Shown here piece by piece: positions 35,348 to 46,340 of a stretch of 64,000 bases of DNA (within the stretch, counting starts at the first letter, position 1; every line of letters starts with the position of its first letter). The notes under the pieces were generated by a model. That model saw only the letters and a program-made list of their open reading frames with translations. It was not told where the DNA came from and ran no database searches. The position numbers were made by a program, and so were the translations under genes. This DNA comes from Corynespora cassiicola (lineage: Eukaryota; Ascomycota; Dothideomycetes; Pleosporales; Corynesporascaceae), in contig JAEUWY010000002.1 of the NCBI GenBank assembly GCA_022059125.1, forward strand, positions 4,960,001 to 5,024,000. The letters run 5' to 3'.

Positions 35348-38300
35348 CTACTCCTTCTGCCCCTCATTAAGCACCAACTCCACCACAACCTGACACCTCT
35401 CATGCGTCGGATGCTGCAGGCTCAACTTGATGGTCCGATTATGGCTGCTGCCACCACTCAGCCCATCGTCGAGGCACTTGACGTCCCTGCCCGCGATGAC
35501 CTGCCTGAGCCGCCCATTCTGCGCGTTGCGGATCTCGACAAAGTCCGGGTCGAACAGCAGCACGTAGGGGCCGTACATGGCCGCGCTCTTGGCTTTGCCG
35601 ACGAACTCCATGATGACGGACCGCGAAATGTCGCCGTGTTTGTTGACGTACACGGCGCACTCCTCGTAGCAGAGTAAAAACTCTTGGTCCGAGAGGCGGA
35701 ACATGCCGAGCGGGTCTTGGCCTTGCAGGCGGGAGGCAATGGTCGCCACGTGGGGTTGCTTGAGGTCTGGGACGGACCAGGGCTGCTTCTTGTCGAGGGT
35801 GAGGACCTCGAAGCCCTTGGCGGTTGAGATGGCGAGGGATGAGTGGAACAGGTTGATGCCGTAGCAGTCGGCTGGGATGTAAAACTCATCGTACTCGCGG
35901 AAGAACTCGGTGCGGCCCGACTTCCATATCCTCGACTTCTTCTCTGTCGACTTCTGGTAGACGGGCTCGAGCACCTTGAAGGTGGACGATAGACCTTCGC
36001 GCTTCTTGTAAAAGACCAGGTTCCTGTCTTTCATGACGCCCGTGGCAAAGAAGCCAATGTCTCGCGCGCCGGAGAGTTTCTGGGGTGCTCTACGTGTAGA
36101 GTCGTTTGAAGGGAGGGCGCCGCTAACGGGGCAGACGGCATCGAGGTGGTATGCGATTAGCGACTTGTCAGAGATGAGCAGCATCAAGCTAAACTGCTCG
36201 AGCACAGCGACCTGTGTCACTCGCGGTATTTGGATCGCCTTGGAAAATTTAGTACAGCGCGGGGTCTCTTTGGGATGAGTATTTACCTTGGTCCAGCCAC
36301 GAGGATTGTCGTATTCCGAAATGTACACGCCAATGTCGGTGCCGACAGCAACCATCTGTTTGCCATAGGGTTGGTGGAAAGCAGTGGCACAGTTGACACG
36401 AGCGCGGCAAATCGGCACAGGTCGACCCGAGTTCTGGAAGAGCTTCTCGACCTCGTCGATGGAACGGTCGAGCGGTGTGCCTTTGATCGTGATGCTCTTC
36501 TGCGACGGCATTGCGCTTTCGTAAGCAAAAGCGGCATCTGCCATGACGCGGAGTCGGAAAGGCTCTGCGTTTTGAGAAAACAGCGCCGTAGCGTGCTTCG
36601 TCTTTGCAATGATTAGCTTGTCGCACCACTCTGCTCTGTTCGCTGCTGTTGGCGCAAACAGCGTGTATGTCTCCTTGCCCAAGTGCTTCAGACGGAACGG
36701 GTACATGATCTTATCATCTCTGCCGTTTTCCAGGACGGTGGTGTTGACCATCGTCTTGCCCGAAGAACCAGTGTTTGTTGAGGACATGGAATTCGAAGTG
36801 TTGGTGTGCTGAAGTGCACCTGGGCCAGGACTGTTCATCGTCCGTCCAGGCCTTAGGTCACTACCAGCCTTTGGGCCCAGGGGTGCCACGGCAGCAATGC
36901 CCCTGACCTGTGATCGCATGACTGGGTCGTCATCCTCGCTCTCCAGCACAAGCAAGTCCATGGGAATGGGCAGTCTCGAAACGTCAAACTTCTCCGACTT
37001 GGTGATACCATCAGCCTCTCGGAGCGTGACGGTCTTTGCCAGCACGAGATAGTGGTCAAAGAGCAACGCGTGCGTCTCCAACCAGGTGAAGCGGTTTCCA
37101 CCCATTCTGAGAAGATCGCCCTTGAAGATGAGCTCGCGGCCTAGGTGGTCGAGGTTGAGTTCGACGCGCTGCATGCCGGGTCGCAGGATGAGCTTCGCTT
37201 GGAGGTCGCTCAAGTCCACCTTTCTCGACATCTCCGCAACGCGATTGTCACACTCGAGCGTCACAGCCTTGATCTCCTCCTTGGCGATTTGAAGATTACG
37301 CTTCTCCTCGTTGTCGATCGACGACTTCTTCAGGACAGTGTCGATGAGAAGACCGTAATGCTGCAACCGCGTAATGGGACCTTTGAGGAAAGAATCCCAG
37401 CTGAGTTTGTTCGACGCTTTGTTCGTCCGGGCCTCGTCTAGGAATGCGCGGAAAAGCATATTCTTCTCGGCCTCTTGTCGGACGAGGAAATTAGCGTAGG
37501 GATAGGCAGCAGCATACTCAATGTACGCCTGTTTCGCTTTTCGGATCCATTCGCGGAAGATGTCACTGAAGCCGACAATCCAAGGGCCCTGTTCTTGTTG
37601 CCGATACTTCATCTGAGGCAAGAGGTGGTCCTCGTTTGCTTTCTTGACTGCATCGACCTTGCCAAAGACATCCTTTATGAACTTGTTCAGCTTCTTAGGA
37701 GGTACGACGGGAGGCTGGGCGGCAATCAGCTTGTCGCGGAACAGAGTACGAAGGACGTCCAATCGTCCCATGTAGGCATCCTCTCCCTGCACGATCTCGT
37801 GAAGAATGTTCTGGCGCTCGACCTCTTTCTTGTTGATGTGCTCAATGTCTTCCTTTTTGAGCTTGTAGAACGTAGCCCAATCGTCCGACTGTGGTGCACC
37901 AGAGGGCGAATGCAGATCAATCTTCTTGAGCGTGCGTTGGCAGTGGTGAGAGTAGCAACGGCCTGGAGTCGTGTACGAGTGCAGCCTCTGTGCGTAGCAG
38001 CCGGCACCGGTGAGTTGGAAAATGACGCCAGTCATCGTCTCTGATGAAAACTTGAGCCACTCCTCTTCATCCACCAAGACTTCTCTCTCCTTCAGCTGCT
38101 CGATGACTCGAGAGCTCAGAGTCTCGGCGTCGGCAATGTTCATGGTCGGTACCTTGTGGGTGAAGAGTGCAACCAGGCCCTCAAGAATAGGGCCCTCCCG
38201 CAAGTCGTTCTCTCCCTCCGTCATCGACTTTAGCCAAGCAATAATGTTGCTGAGTGCCCATGGCTCGGTGCACTTCTTGAAGTCGTTGCTCGAGAGCTTG

Positions 38301-40423
38301 GACGGATTGAAGCGCCTGCCGGCCGGCAGAGTAGGCAGATCAATAGCCACGGCCTCGGCGCTACCGGGCGTAAGTGTGTTACCATCGCTGTCCATGGTGC
38401 CTCCATAGTAGGTGTTGCGGTTTGCTTGTCTGGTCCTGTGACCTTGTTCGGCATCAGTCTTGGATCTCGGGAGCGGAATTGCTTGCGGAGTGTTGCTGTG
38501 CTGGAGGAGCGAGGTGGATCGGGGGACGTAGTTTCCAGCGGGGGCGACCATTGGCATAGACTGAGCATCGGCAGGGTACGAACCACGAGATGACTGCGAG
38601 TTGCGCCAATACTCGTACGAACCGCTCGAACTTTGGCTCTGGTGCGTAGGTCTACGGGCAGAGCTGCTGCTCGCAGGGGGTGGCGGGAGCGGCCGGTTGG
38701 ACATGCCCGGGTGGTAGAACATGTCGGGCGGCTCTCCGGCTGCGGGAGACTGGTGGTCTGTCAATGTTATTTCATCGCCCTCATCGTAGCTGCGCCGTCG
38801 AGCGCTTGGCTCCTCCAGACCACCAGTGCCGAAGGTGTCCACACGTGCATTTGTTGAGAAGGAGGGGAAGGGATGGATGGGGTCGTATAGGGTGGCATCG
38901 TCGCTGGTCGTGGCATCGGATCGGCGAGAGCCAGACGTGGCTGCTGGATGGCGATTGGAGTCGAAGCTGCTGGCGCCTGCGGCCAGCTGGTTTGGGGCTC
39001 CCCCGTAGGTGAAGTGAGGGTCAAAGTTGTCTCCGTAGAGACCGAGGTCTACGGGTGCGTAGTCACTACTGTCGCTAGCGTTGTCTTGTGTCGGCTGAGT
39101 GGTGGCGGGAGCGGAGGGGAGAGGTGGGGACTGGATGGATGCATAAGTGCTGAAAAGCCCAGCACCTCCACTGCGCCGCCGCGCTTCATCTGCCTCGTCC
39201 TGCTCCTCTGCCATGCGAAGCGCAGCCAGACCAGCAGCTGCCTCTACGTCGCTCTCATCGCTGGGGTAATTGTCCTGGACTGGGTAGGGGGCCAGATGGT
39301 TACCGTTGGTGCGGCCTCCATTCCTGCCGGAACCTTGCCTCTCCATGTGGCCGTAGTAGTCGCCGCCGTTGGGCTGCTGCACCTCGATCGTAGGCTGATA
39401 GGATGCGTTGGCGCCGCCGGAAGCCATGCTCTCAACCTGGTTGAAAAGCTCGTCCTGATTATACGAATTGCCATTCTGATGGAAGTAATCGTCGCTGTCA
39501 GACTCGTTTGGCGGAGGAGGTGGGAGAGGCCGTCGTCCGATGGTGTCGGATCGATGAGGGGGCACTTCGGGGGTCGGGGGGAGTGGGTTGGAGTGGTGGC
39601 TCGAGGTCGAGGGGTATCTGTCGACGCGGTCCGGTGCACCGTATGCAGGGTCATAGGTCGGTGGGGAGGGCAGCGGGGCGTGCGAAGTGTCGGACGAACG
39701 ATGGTAGCCGTGATGCGGCTGGGCGTTTGACGAAGTGCGGGCCGGGTAGCTGCCCCAGTCGTCGGCGGGAGACTGTGCGCTCTGCGGGGGCACAGGCAAT
39801 GGCGGCGGAGCGGGAGGCGTATAGCCTGCGCGGGCGCTCTGGACGGAGCCAGTCCTGCCAAAGTTGGACTGCGGCTGGTAGGCACTCGGCGACGGGTATG
39901 AGGCGGTCGTGGGCGACGTGGGCGAGAAGCCGTAGGGGTGGCTGACGGTGTTGTTGCGGTTCAGCGAGTTGTCGGCGTATAGGGCCGGGTTGTAGGGTTG
40001 GTGCGCGAGCGGAGAAAACGACTGGCTAACGCCGCCGAACTGGGTGGGATTGGGCAGGGCGACGACGGGCGAGCCATAGTTCCTGGGGTCGTAGGTGCGC
40101 TGCTGCGGCGGTGGCTGCGGCGGCTGCTGTTGCTGGTAGGGATAGCTGGAGCCATAGCCGGCGGCAGTGGGCGACGTGGGCGGCGGGCTCATCGAGGCAG
40201 AGGCGTTGCCGCCCATGAAGAGCTCGTCGTCATGGGCGGGCGCAAAGCTGTTGCTTCGGCCGTGTGCGTAGCCGTAGGGCTGCGCGCCCCCGTTGGCGGC
40301 GGCGGCGTCTGCATTGTCCGCGTTGGACTGCTCATACGGGTGTTGGTAGTGCCCCTGGCGGCCCTGGTTCGAGGGGGGGATGCTGGGGTTGTAGTAGTTG
40401 TTTCCGTTCCCGTAGTACGACAT
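35348..40423 (-). CDS. rom2: Rho1 guanine nucleotide exchange factor (Rom2-type)
   Basis: This large cytoplasmic regulator activates Rho1 in the cell-wall-integrity pathway and in polar growth. About the first 700 residues are a Pro/Ser/Gly/Asn-rich disordered head. Then come a DEP domain (around 714-820), a Dbl-homology domain (around 865-1055, QNILHEIVQGEDAYMGRLDV and RLQHYGLLIDTVLK), a PH domain (around 1080-1265) and a citron-homology domain (around 1330-1660, IPRVTQVAVLEQFSLMLLIS). The frame is open throughout, but 36239-36286 is very likely a 48-nt in-frame intron. It has a GTAAAT donor, a TACTAAA branch site and an AAG acceptor, and it sits inside the conserved GWTK-AIQIPRV stretch. 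Spliced length is 1675 aa. ATG 40423 begins MSYYGNGNNYY; the upstream 22 codons lack an ATG. Confidence 0.93.
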   Translation of the reverse strand: MSYYGNGNNYYNPSIPPSNQGRQGHYQHPYEQSNADNADAAAANGGAQPYGYAHGRSNSFAPAHDDELFMGGNASASMSPPPTSPTAAGYGSSYPYQQQQPPQPPPQQRTYDPRNYGSPVVALPNPTQFGGVSQSFSPLAHQPYNPALYADNSLNRNNTVSHPYGFSPTSPTTASYPSPSAYQPQSNFGRTGSVQSARAGYTPPAPPPLPVPPQSAQSPADDWGSYPARTSSNAQPHHGYHRSSDTSHAPLPSPPTYDPAYGAPDRVDRYPSTSSHHSNPLPPTPEVPPHRSDTIGRRPLPPPPPNESDSDDYFHQNGNSYNQDELFNQVESMASGGANASYQPTIEVQQPNGGDYYGHMERQGSGRNGGRTNGNHLAPYPVQDNYPSDESDVEAAAGLAALRMAEEQDEADEARRRSGGAGLFSTYASIQSPPLPSAPATTQPTQDNASDSSDYAPVDLGLYGDNFDPHFTYGGAPNQLAAGASSFDSNRHPAATSGSRRSDATTSDDATLYDPIHPFPSFSTNARVDTFGTGGLEEPSARRRSYDEGDEITLTDHQSPAAGEPPDMFYHPGMSNRPLPPPPASSSSARRPTHQSQSSSGSYEYWRNSQSSRGSYPADAQSMPMVAPAGNYVPRSTSLLQHSNTPQAIPLPRSKTDAEQGHRTRQANRNTYYGGTMDSDGNTLTPGSAEAVAIDLPTLPAGRRFNPSKLSSNDFKKCTEPWALSNIIAWLKSMTEGENDLREGPILEGLVALFTHKVPTMNIADAETLSSRVIEQLKEREVLVDEEEWLKFSSETMTGVIFQLTGAGCYAQRLHSYTTPGRCYSHHCQRTLKKIDLHSPSGAPQSDDWATFYKLKKEDIEHINKKEVERQNILHEIVQGEDAYMGRLDVLRTLFRDKLIAAQPPVVPPKKLNKFIKDVFGKVDAVKKANEDHLLPQMKYRQQEQGPWIVGFSDIFREWIRKAKQAYIEYAAAYPYANFLVRQEAEKNMLFRAFLDEARTNKASNKLSWDSFLKGPITRLQHYGLLIDTVLKKSSIDNEEKRNLQIAKEEIKAVTLECDNRVAEMSRKVDLSDLQAKLILRPGMQRVELNLDHLGRELIFKGDLLRMGGNRFTWLETHALLFDHYLVLAKTVTLREADGITKSEKFDVSRLPIPMDLLVLESEDDDPVMRSQVRGIAAVAPLGPKAGSDLRPGRTMNSPGPGALQHTNTSNSMSSTNTGSSGKTMVNTTVLENGRDDKIMYPFRLKHLGKETYTLFAPTAANRAEWCDKLIIAKTKHATALFSQNAEPFRLRVMADAAFAYESAMPSQKSITIKGTPLDRSIDEVEKLFQNSGRPVPICRARVNCATAFHQPYGKQMVAVGTDIGVYISEYDNPRGWTKVNTHPKETPRCTKFSKAIQIPRVTQVAVLEQFSLMLLISDKSLIAYHLDAVCPVSGALPSNDSTRRAPQKLSGARDIGFFATGVMKDRNLVFYKKREGLSSTFKVLEPVYQKSTEKKSRIWKSGRTEFFREYDEFYIPADCYGINLFHSSLAISTAKGFEVLTLDKKQPWSVPDLKQPHVATIASRLQGQDPLGMFRLSDQEFLLCYEECAVYVNKHGDISRSVIMEFVGKAKSAAMYGPYVLLFDPDFVEIRNAQNGRLRQVIAGRDVKCLDDGLSGGSSHNRTIKLSLQHPTHERCQVVVELVLNEGQKE

Positions 40424-41163
40424 GGTGTCGGCGTCGGTGTCGTATGTGTAGGAGAGAGGGAGGGGGAGGCGGTGGTGAAGCGGTCTCAATCGTCATTCAC
40501 GAGGCTACGTGCTGCTGCAGGAGAGCTCTCGCGGGCAGCATGACCAGCGCTTGACAGCTGAGCCCTAGGAGCAATTTGCGGCGACGGCGTGCGCGCGCGT
40601 CAGCTGTGAGCGGCTCGAGGGTGCCGGCGGGAGGAGATGGGGATAGGGGAGGGCACGGCGATGCGCTGGGCGGGTGGGCGTCGGTGGTGGTCGGTCGGCG
40701 GTCGCAGTTCGCTCGCGCACCGCACGGGAGGGCAGGGTGGGCGGTGGGCGGTGGGCGATGGGCGGTGGGTGGGCAGCAGCGGAGACGACAAGCGGCGGCG
40801 GTGCGGCGCGCGCGCGGGGAGGGAAAGACAGCACGGCGGCGGCGGTGCCTGGCTCTGAGGGCGGTCGAGGGCGCTCGTCGAGGGGTCACTGGCGGGGGGG
40901 AGGGAGGGAATGGAAATGCGCTCTGGCAGACAGGCGGGTGGATTCCACAGCAGCGTCCCGTCGTGAGGACTGCTGGTGCTGCTGCTGGTGCTGGTGCTGC
41001 CGCCCGCCAAACGTCGACGCTACAAGGCCCTGGCCAACTGTCACGCTGTGCCAAGCCGGCTCGTGCGTGTGCGCGGGTGCGTTTCAGTGGGGATGGCCTT
41101 TTGGAAATGCAGGTCGAGGTGCAGATGCGTCGAGGACGAAGACGGCGAGGGCGAGAAGCAGTA

Positions 41164-41205
41164 CAGAGTGCAGAGTGCAGAGTGCAGAGTGCAGAGTGCA
41201 GAGTG
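41164..41205 (+). repeat. Six tandem copies of CAGAGTG
   Basis: Six perfect heptamers in a row. There are no spacers, so this is not a CRISPR array. Confidence 0.95.
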
Positions 41206-44200
41206 CACGGCAAACCCGCCGCGTCGTCGCTGCATGGCCGCCCTTTTGCTCCTCCGCTGTCGCCGGCTGTGCACTCTGACGTTGCCCATCAGCTCCTCGC
41301 CAGCCTTAGCCATGGTACCTCTCCTGCACTGCGTCGCCACCGGCCCCCTGCCCTGCATTCTCGACTCCCTCTCGACACCTCTGTGACGCATCTGATGAAC
41401 CACATTGCCCCATGCTGCCTGCCTCGATACCTCGCCTCTATCCAGCCCGCTCGGGCGCAGGATCCGCTACAATACCACAAATACGAGCCCAAGCAACCGT
41501 CACCGTCAGCCAGAGCAATCGCCTCATCTCCGCCGCCCAAGACCACACAGCCTCCAGCTTGGTCACCGCACTCCGCTGTAGTCCATCGAACCCCGATTTT
41601 TGTCTCGCTCCCCTTTTTTTTTCCTTTTGTCTCTTCCCTTTCTCCTGGGTCGTTGCGTTCTAGGCTGCGGGGCACTTCATTTCTTTTGATGTCGAGTACG
41701 TCAACCGGGCCTCCCGCAGACATTGCAAATTTCCTACCTTTCCTGCACCAAGTCTGCCTCGGACACGAGAGATGAGCGAGCGTCTGGTCGTGTACTACCC
41801 ACCATCGTTTTCCATTGCCATGGCATTTCGTGCCCGCGTGCATCTGCCTAGAAGTCCTCGTTGCTGTGTGTCCCACTTGTTTGGTTCGAGGGCCGGGTAT
41901 CCTTGTCTTGGGTGCACTTCTTGAACATGTACTGCATCAATGTCCTCGCGACTGAGCATGCCACTTAGGCTCGTGATGATTGGCCAATATCGTTCTTGCC
42001 ATTAATCTGAAGGAACGGTTGTCTCCTCAGGTACCTCGGACGTCAAAGAATAGATACGGGATCGCGAGCTAGTCCCGTCGCACATTAGACGAATACATGC
42101 CTTACATCCGGACATTTCCACGAGAACCCAGAGCAAACTGCGTCTGCACTACTTCAAGACGTTACTCACCAACCCTTCCCCCGCGCTGCCTTGCCCTTCT
42201 ACCGCCCACCCGGCCAGCAACACCTGTTTGCTACCCACGCGCCCGCCAATCAGCCTCTGTCCGCCCAGCTGTACGCCTGTCGCGCCACCACCCAAACTCC
42301 GAAGGTGCGAAACATGCCCTCAGCCCCATTACAAGCGCTTCCGCCTCCACCATCCGCAGTACGCGCCTGCAAGGCTATATAACCCCATGGGCCGCACAAA
42401 TCCTGGAGTGTTGGTTTGGAAGGGGTGCGACTTTTTGGGAGGGCCCGTCGAGGTCGGCGCGTAGACCACGGCGGACAGACGTCCCCCAACACACACCCAC
42501 CCATACAACCACGCCAATCCCAGGATTGAACATTCCATGTTCCTGTCTTCCTTCCCGTCTTCCCGCATCCCTAGCCCCGGGCCCTCTCCTTTATTCGCAC
42601 ACCGAACCTTTCCACCCCGACCCGCCCGCGCCCCCCCAATCCAATTCTCCGAATCGGGTAATAACACGTGCCAAGCCTGTCTCCCCGTTCAGGGCACCTT
42701 CCAACCACATGCTCTCCACGTACCTTCCACTTCTCTTATACACACACGCCCAACCTCTTTCCACGCCTGCACGCCCCATGATTAGTGAATGATGAGCCAC
42801 TTGATGCGCTCTCTCCCTCGTGACTTCTGTGCCACTCCCACACCGTTGCCACCGTCCTGTAAGGCCATTTCAGGCCCTCGAGCCGCACTACCATGCTCTG
42901 GGAAAGAGGTATGCGCGCGCCTGCACCTGCGCGCGCCTGAGATGCCGGCTGAGGTCAGCACACGTGGCCAGCGGGCGGGTGGGCCGATGCTTAGTCAGGG
43001 CTGAGGGCAGGAAGCGTAAAATGGGGCAGAGGGGGGGAGAGGGGAGGAGAGGGTGTGTTGGCGGTGGGCGTGTGCATGTGTGCACGTCTTTTTCGCTATT
43101 GTTTCCAAGGACGGCTCTGCTCGAGTATGTTGGAAAGATGGTCGGATGGTGGGTTCCGTCATGTCAGCGGCGATGTTATCGCGGAGAAGTCCAGAGAGCA
43201 TGATGGGTTGGCTCGAGGTTAGGGTATAGAATGACCATGTATTGGGGATGTGGCTCCGCTTTATGCCATCTGGTGTTCATAGAGGTTCGTCGCATTCTTG
43301 TCCTGTGCAAGTAGACGGCCGTTGGGGCGACAGTGGCTGCTGGGGCGGGAACTTGCTATTCTGACCGGATTTATCCAAATGGCATCCATTTATCCCCCTC
43401 CCGTGTGCATCAGACTCTCGAATTCTCTCGAATTCTCTCTCTTGGGGTGACATCCTAGCGTAGTTGTGTGCATGTGTGGCCAGTTACTGGGTTCCTGCTC
43501 GTCTCATCCCAACCCGGACGAGCTGTAGGCCCGTTGTGCGTACCCGTCGTGTTTTAACGGACTCCTTCAGCGCAAGATTTCATACGTGTGGCAAAGCCGG
43601 ATGGTGAAAACCTGATCATCTATTGTTAACACATGTCCGCCCTGCCGAGGTGCAGGGCTCGAGTGAGGTGAGTGAGTGCCTCACACTCGGGCGTTGCACG
43701 CCAGTGCATCTGTGTCGATGGACCAGTGGTATTCCGTTATCTGCCTTATCATTTTTGGTTCGGATTGGCGATCTTGGAGACAAACGAGCAGTCTGGTGTG
43801 AACGCTTGGTTTCTAGAGTTACTTCCATCAGTCCTTTTAGAAGGAAAGTCCGCGGAGGAGCCAGGCTCCGTTAGTAGCACTTTGGACATGATTGTGTGTT
43901 TTTTGAATTCGCAGTCTTGGCAACAGTTAATGATACACGTTGGAAGGTCGATGTTCAAAGTAGTCTGGGAAACTGCAAGTCCTTGCTGTTTCCGTTTTTG
44001 CGATGCCAAGACACACGACGGCAACGCATTGACCAAAAAAGCAGGAAACGATTTCCCATTTGTACAAAAACGCTACAAAGAAGATGCTATAAATCGGGAG
44101 GCAAGTGGGGCTTTATGGGTGCAACAGTGCGATCATGGCTATTGGTGGAAGCTAATGACAGTGACGATGAAGGTGCCGGATGTGGGCCAAAATGTAGATC

Positions 44201-46222
44201 CGGGGCTGGAAATTCAATTGTGGGTCTGAAAGGCAACCTGGATCGCCGAATTTGTGATCTGCCTTGAGACGAGTTCGACTGGAGAATATGGAGCAAGCTG
44301 CCCGCTCGGTGAGACGATTTCATTGAACATTTGGCATCCGTTGAACGCGGCCGACAGCCATGAGCCTGCAGAGATGTTATCGAGTAGCTAAACACGACGG
44401 ACGTGTTGACTTTGCTTCGGAAGCTGCTGGGTTGAATGCTCATTGTATAACCTTGCAGTCCTCCCTCAGCCTGTCCAAACTCTTGAAATGGTGCGCCCAG
44501 GGAACGGGACAATTTGGCAATTAGAAAGGCAACCAAGTAAGCTCGGCACTTGACCTTTTATATTTGCGGAAGATGAATCCCGTAAGCAAGAATCTCCAAA
44601 GGATACGATGATCTTGCCGACGTCGTCGCCAACGGACGTGGGTTGCACGTGAGCATCAAGTTGGAGCGACGTAAGACACTGCTCAGACAGGGCAGGGTCC
44701 CCGATTGACGATCGAAATTAACCACCGTACGCAGATGGGTGGGAGACGAAAATTTTATAAATGGCGCAGAAAAATGAAAGATAAGGAAGTGTTGAGCGGA
44801 AAGGAGGCAGCGTGTCGGATGGGCGGTAGGTCTTGGCGTACCGCTTGTCACGACCGTCTGAAACCTGGAAACGTACCTAGGTAGGCATATACAAGCCCTC
44901 GAGCTCATCGACGCCACGCCTTATCAGCATCCTACAGCATCCAACAGCCCAGCAAAGCTGAGAGATCAGGTGGTTCACGCGTGCTCTTGACGCGCATCCA
45001 AAGGATCACGATGCATCTGGCCAGACCCTCGCATCGGCGCAGCCCTGTATCCTGCATCGAGTCCCGACAGTCGACGCACACTCGAGATTCCTTCGAGATA
45101 TCGGATTCGGATGCATCAGGAATATGTGCTCGCTCTTGGGCCTGCGCCAAGGGCAGCAATAAGACCGCCTGGGCGGTAAGGCGTGCAAAAGGTGTATATT
45201 CGGCGGCACTGGTGCAGCGACTGTCGGCCGGCCGGGACGCAGTCGATGCCCGGGAGGACACACGCGAGCCCCATACTGCAATGCCCATGGGTCCCTTGGG
45301 GGCAGCAGGCCTGAAGCGCAGCATTACGCACGCGATGACAGACAGGGCACGGGCGCGATATTGATGTCGTGATGATGGTGGACCATGTTAGCCCACCCCA
45401 GATCGGACAAGAGCGAACGGTTGATGCTAGCCCCATGCAGCAAAGGCGACTCCGAGACGCTGACGAGCCGGCCGGGGATGCGTAATAAAAAGGAAGATAC
45501 AAGAGGTGGGGTAAGCTCTTCAGCCACGCATGCCACGCCGATCGGCATTCTTCGCATACCTTCGCATCCCGCTTCAACACCACGCGCTGCCGCCCAGCCC
45601 TCTAGCCATCGCCCCCGACGCGAAAATTCTCTCCACGCCCGCGGGCCAAGACATGGCGAGAAAATGGCAGACTGGCCCTGGCCATAGCGCCGTTATCTGC
45701 CTCGCCGCAAATCAGGCGCTTCCTCGGTTTCCACCGCGCATTCTGGAAGCCCCCCAGGTCTGCCCTTATCAGTGAACGGAGCAAGGGACTGGGCGCTCTA
45801 AAGGCTCGGCCAACCCATGCCAAGCACACACGGACTGGGCACATCAACTCTAGTCTGCCCGTTGAGGAAGCTCGCTGTGGCCATCCAGTGCCGTGGTGAG
45901 CACACGCGCGCCCGCACCGCTGCTGCCACCACTCGGTACCTGGCCACCGGGGCACTACATAAGGTCTGGAAGACCGCGGTCACGTCCCCGCAAAGGTGCT
46001 ACTCTATTCGAGCCCTCTCCCTCTTTCTCAATTCACTTGCTCGTCCCTTACCTTGGCCGTCTTGGGTTACTTCGCCAGTCAGGTGGCGTTCTCAAGTAAG
46101 CCTTGATACAGCTTGTTATCTGCGCTGTTTTACAGACGCGCACAGCCTTGCTCGTATCACCACCGGTCAGTGAATTGGCCAGAGGCTCCCCAGGCTAGCA
46201 CCTCTGCCTCGTTTGCCCGGCC

Positions 46223-46229
46223 TATATAA
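46223..46229 (+). promoter_or_regulatory. TATA box of the amino acid permease
   Basis: TATATAA lies 112 bp before the permease ATG at 46341, followed by a C/T-rich leader. Confidence 0.5.
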
Positions 46230-46340
46230 CACACACCCCTCTTGCACCCACTGCTCGAGCACGTCCTTGGTGTTTGCTTCTTTCGCGTTTTGCGCAACTC
46301 CAGCAGTCCACCCCTCACACGACTGCGTCCTGCAATCAGC

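Larger units (their letters stand above)
40424..46340. other. Long gene-free region upstream of two genes
   Basis: About 5.9 kb between the Rom2-type gene and the permease. The part near Rom2 (40500-41300) is very GC-rich and full of overlapping frames on both strands, including a heptamer repeat. The rest is promoter-like, with pyrimidine tracts. I see no frame with a domain, consistent introns or an RNA gene. Confidence 0.45.

Noticed and set aside
41164..41205. Regular repeats resembling an array
   Set aside because: The seven-base units are contiguous without spacers, and the genome is eukaryotic, so it is not CRISPR.
40497..41775. Frames of 230-400 codons on both strands upstream of the Rom2-type gene
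   Set aside because: GC-rich composition artefacts; no domain, and they overlap in opposite directions.
43672..44229. 185-codon plus-strand frame
   Set aside because: No domain or signal; two other frames overlap it, and codon use is not protein-like.
45006..45583. Overlapping frames of 90-155 codons
   Set aside because: They lie on both strands and look like promoter sequence; nothing recognisable.
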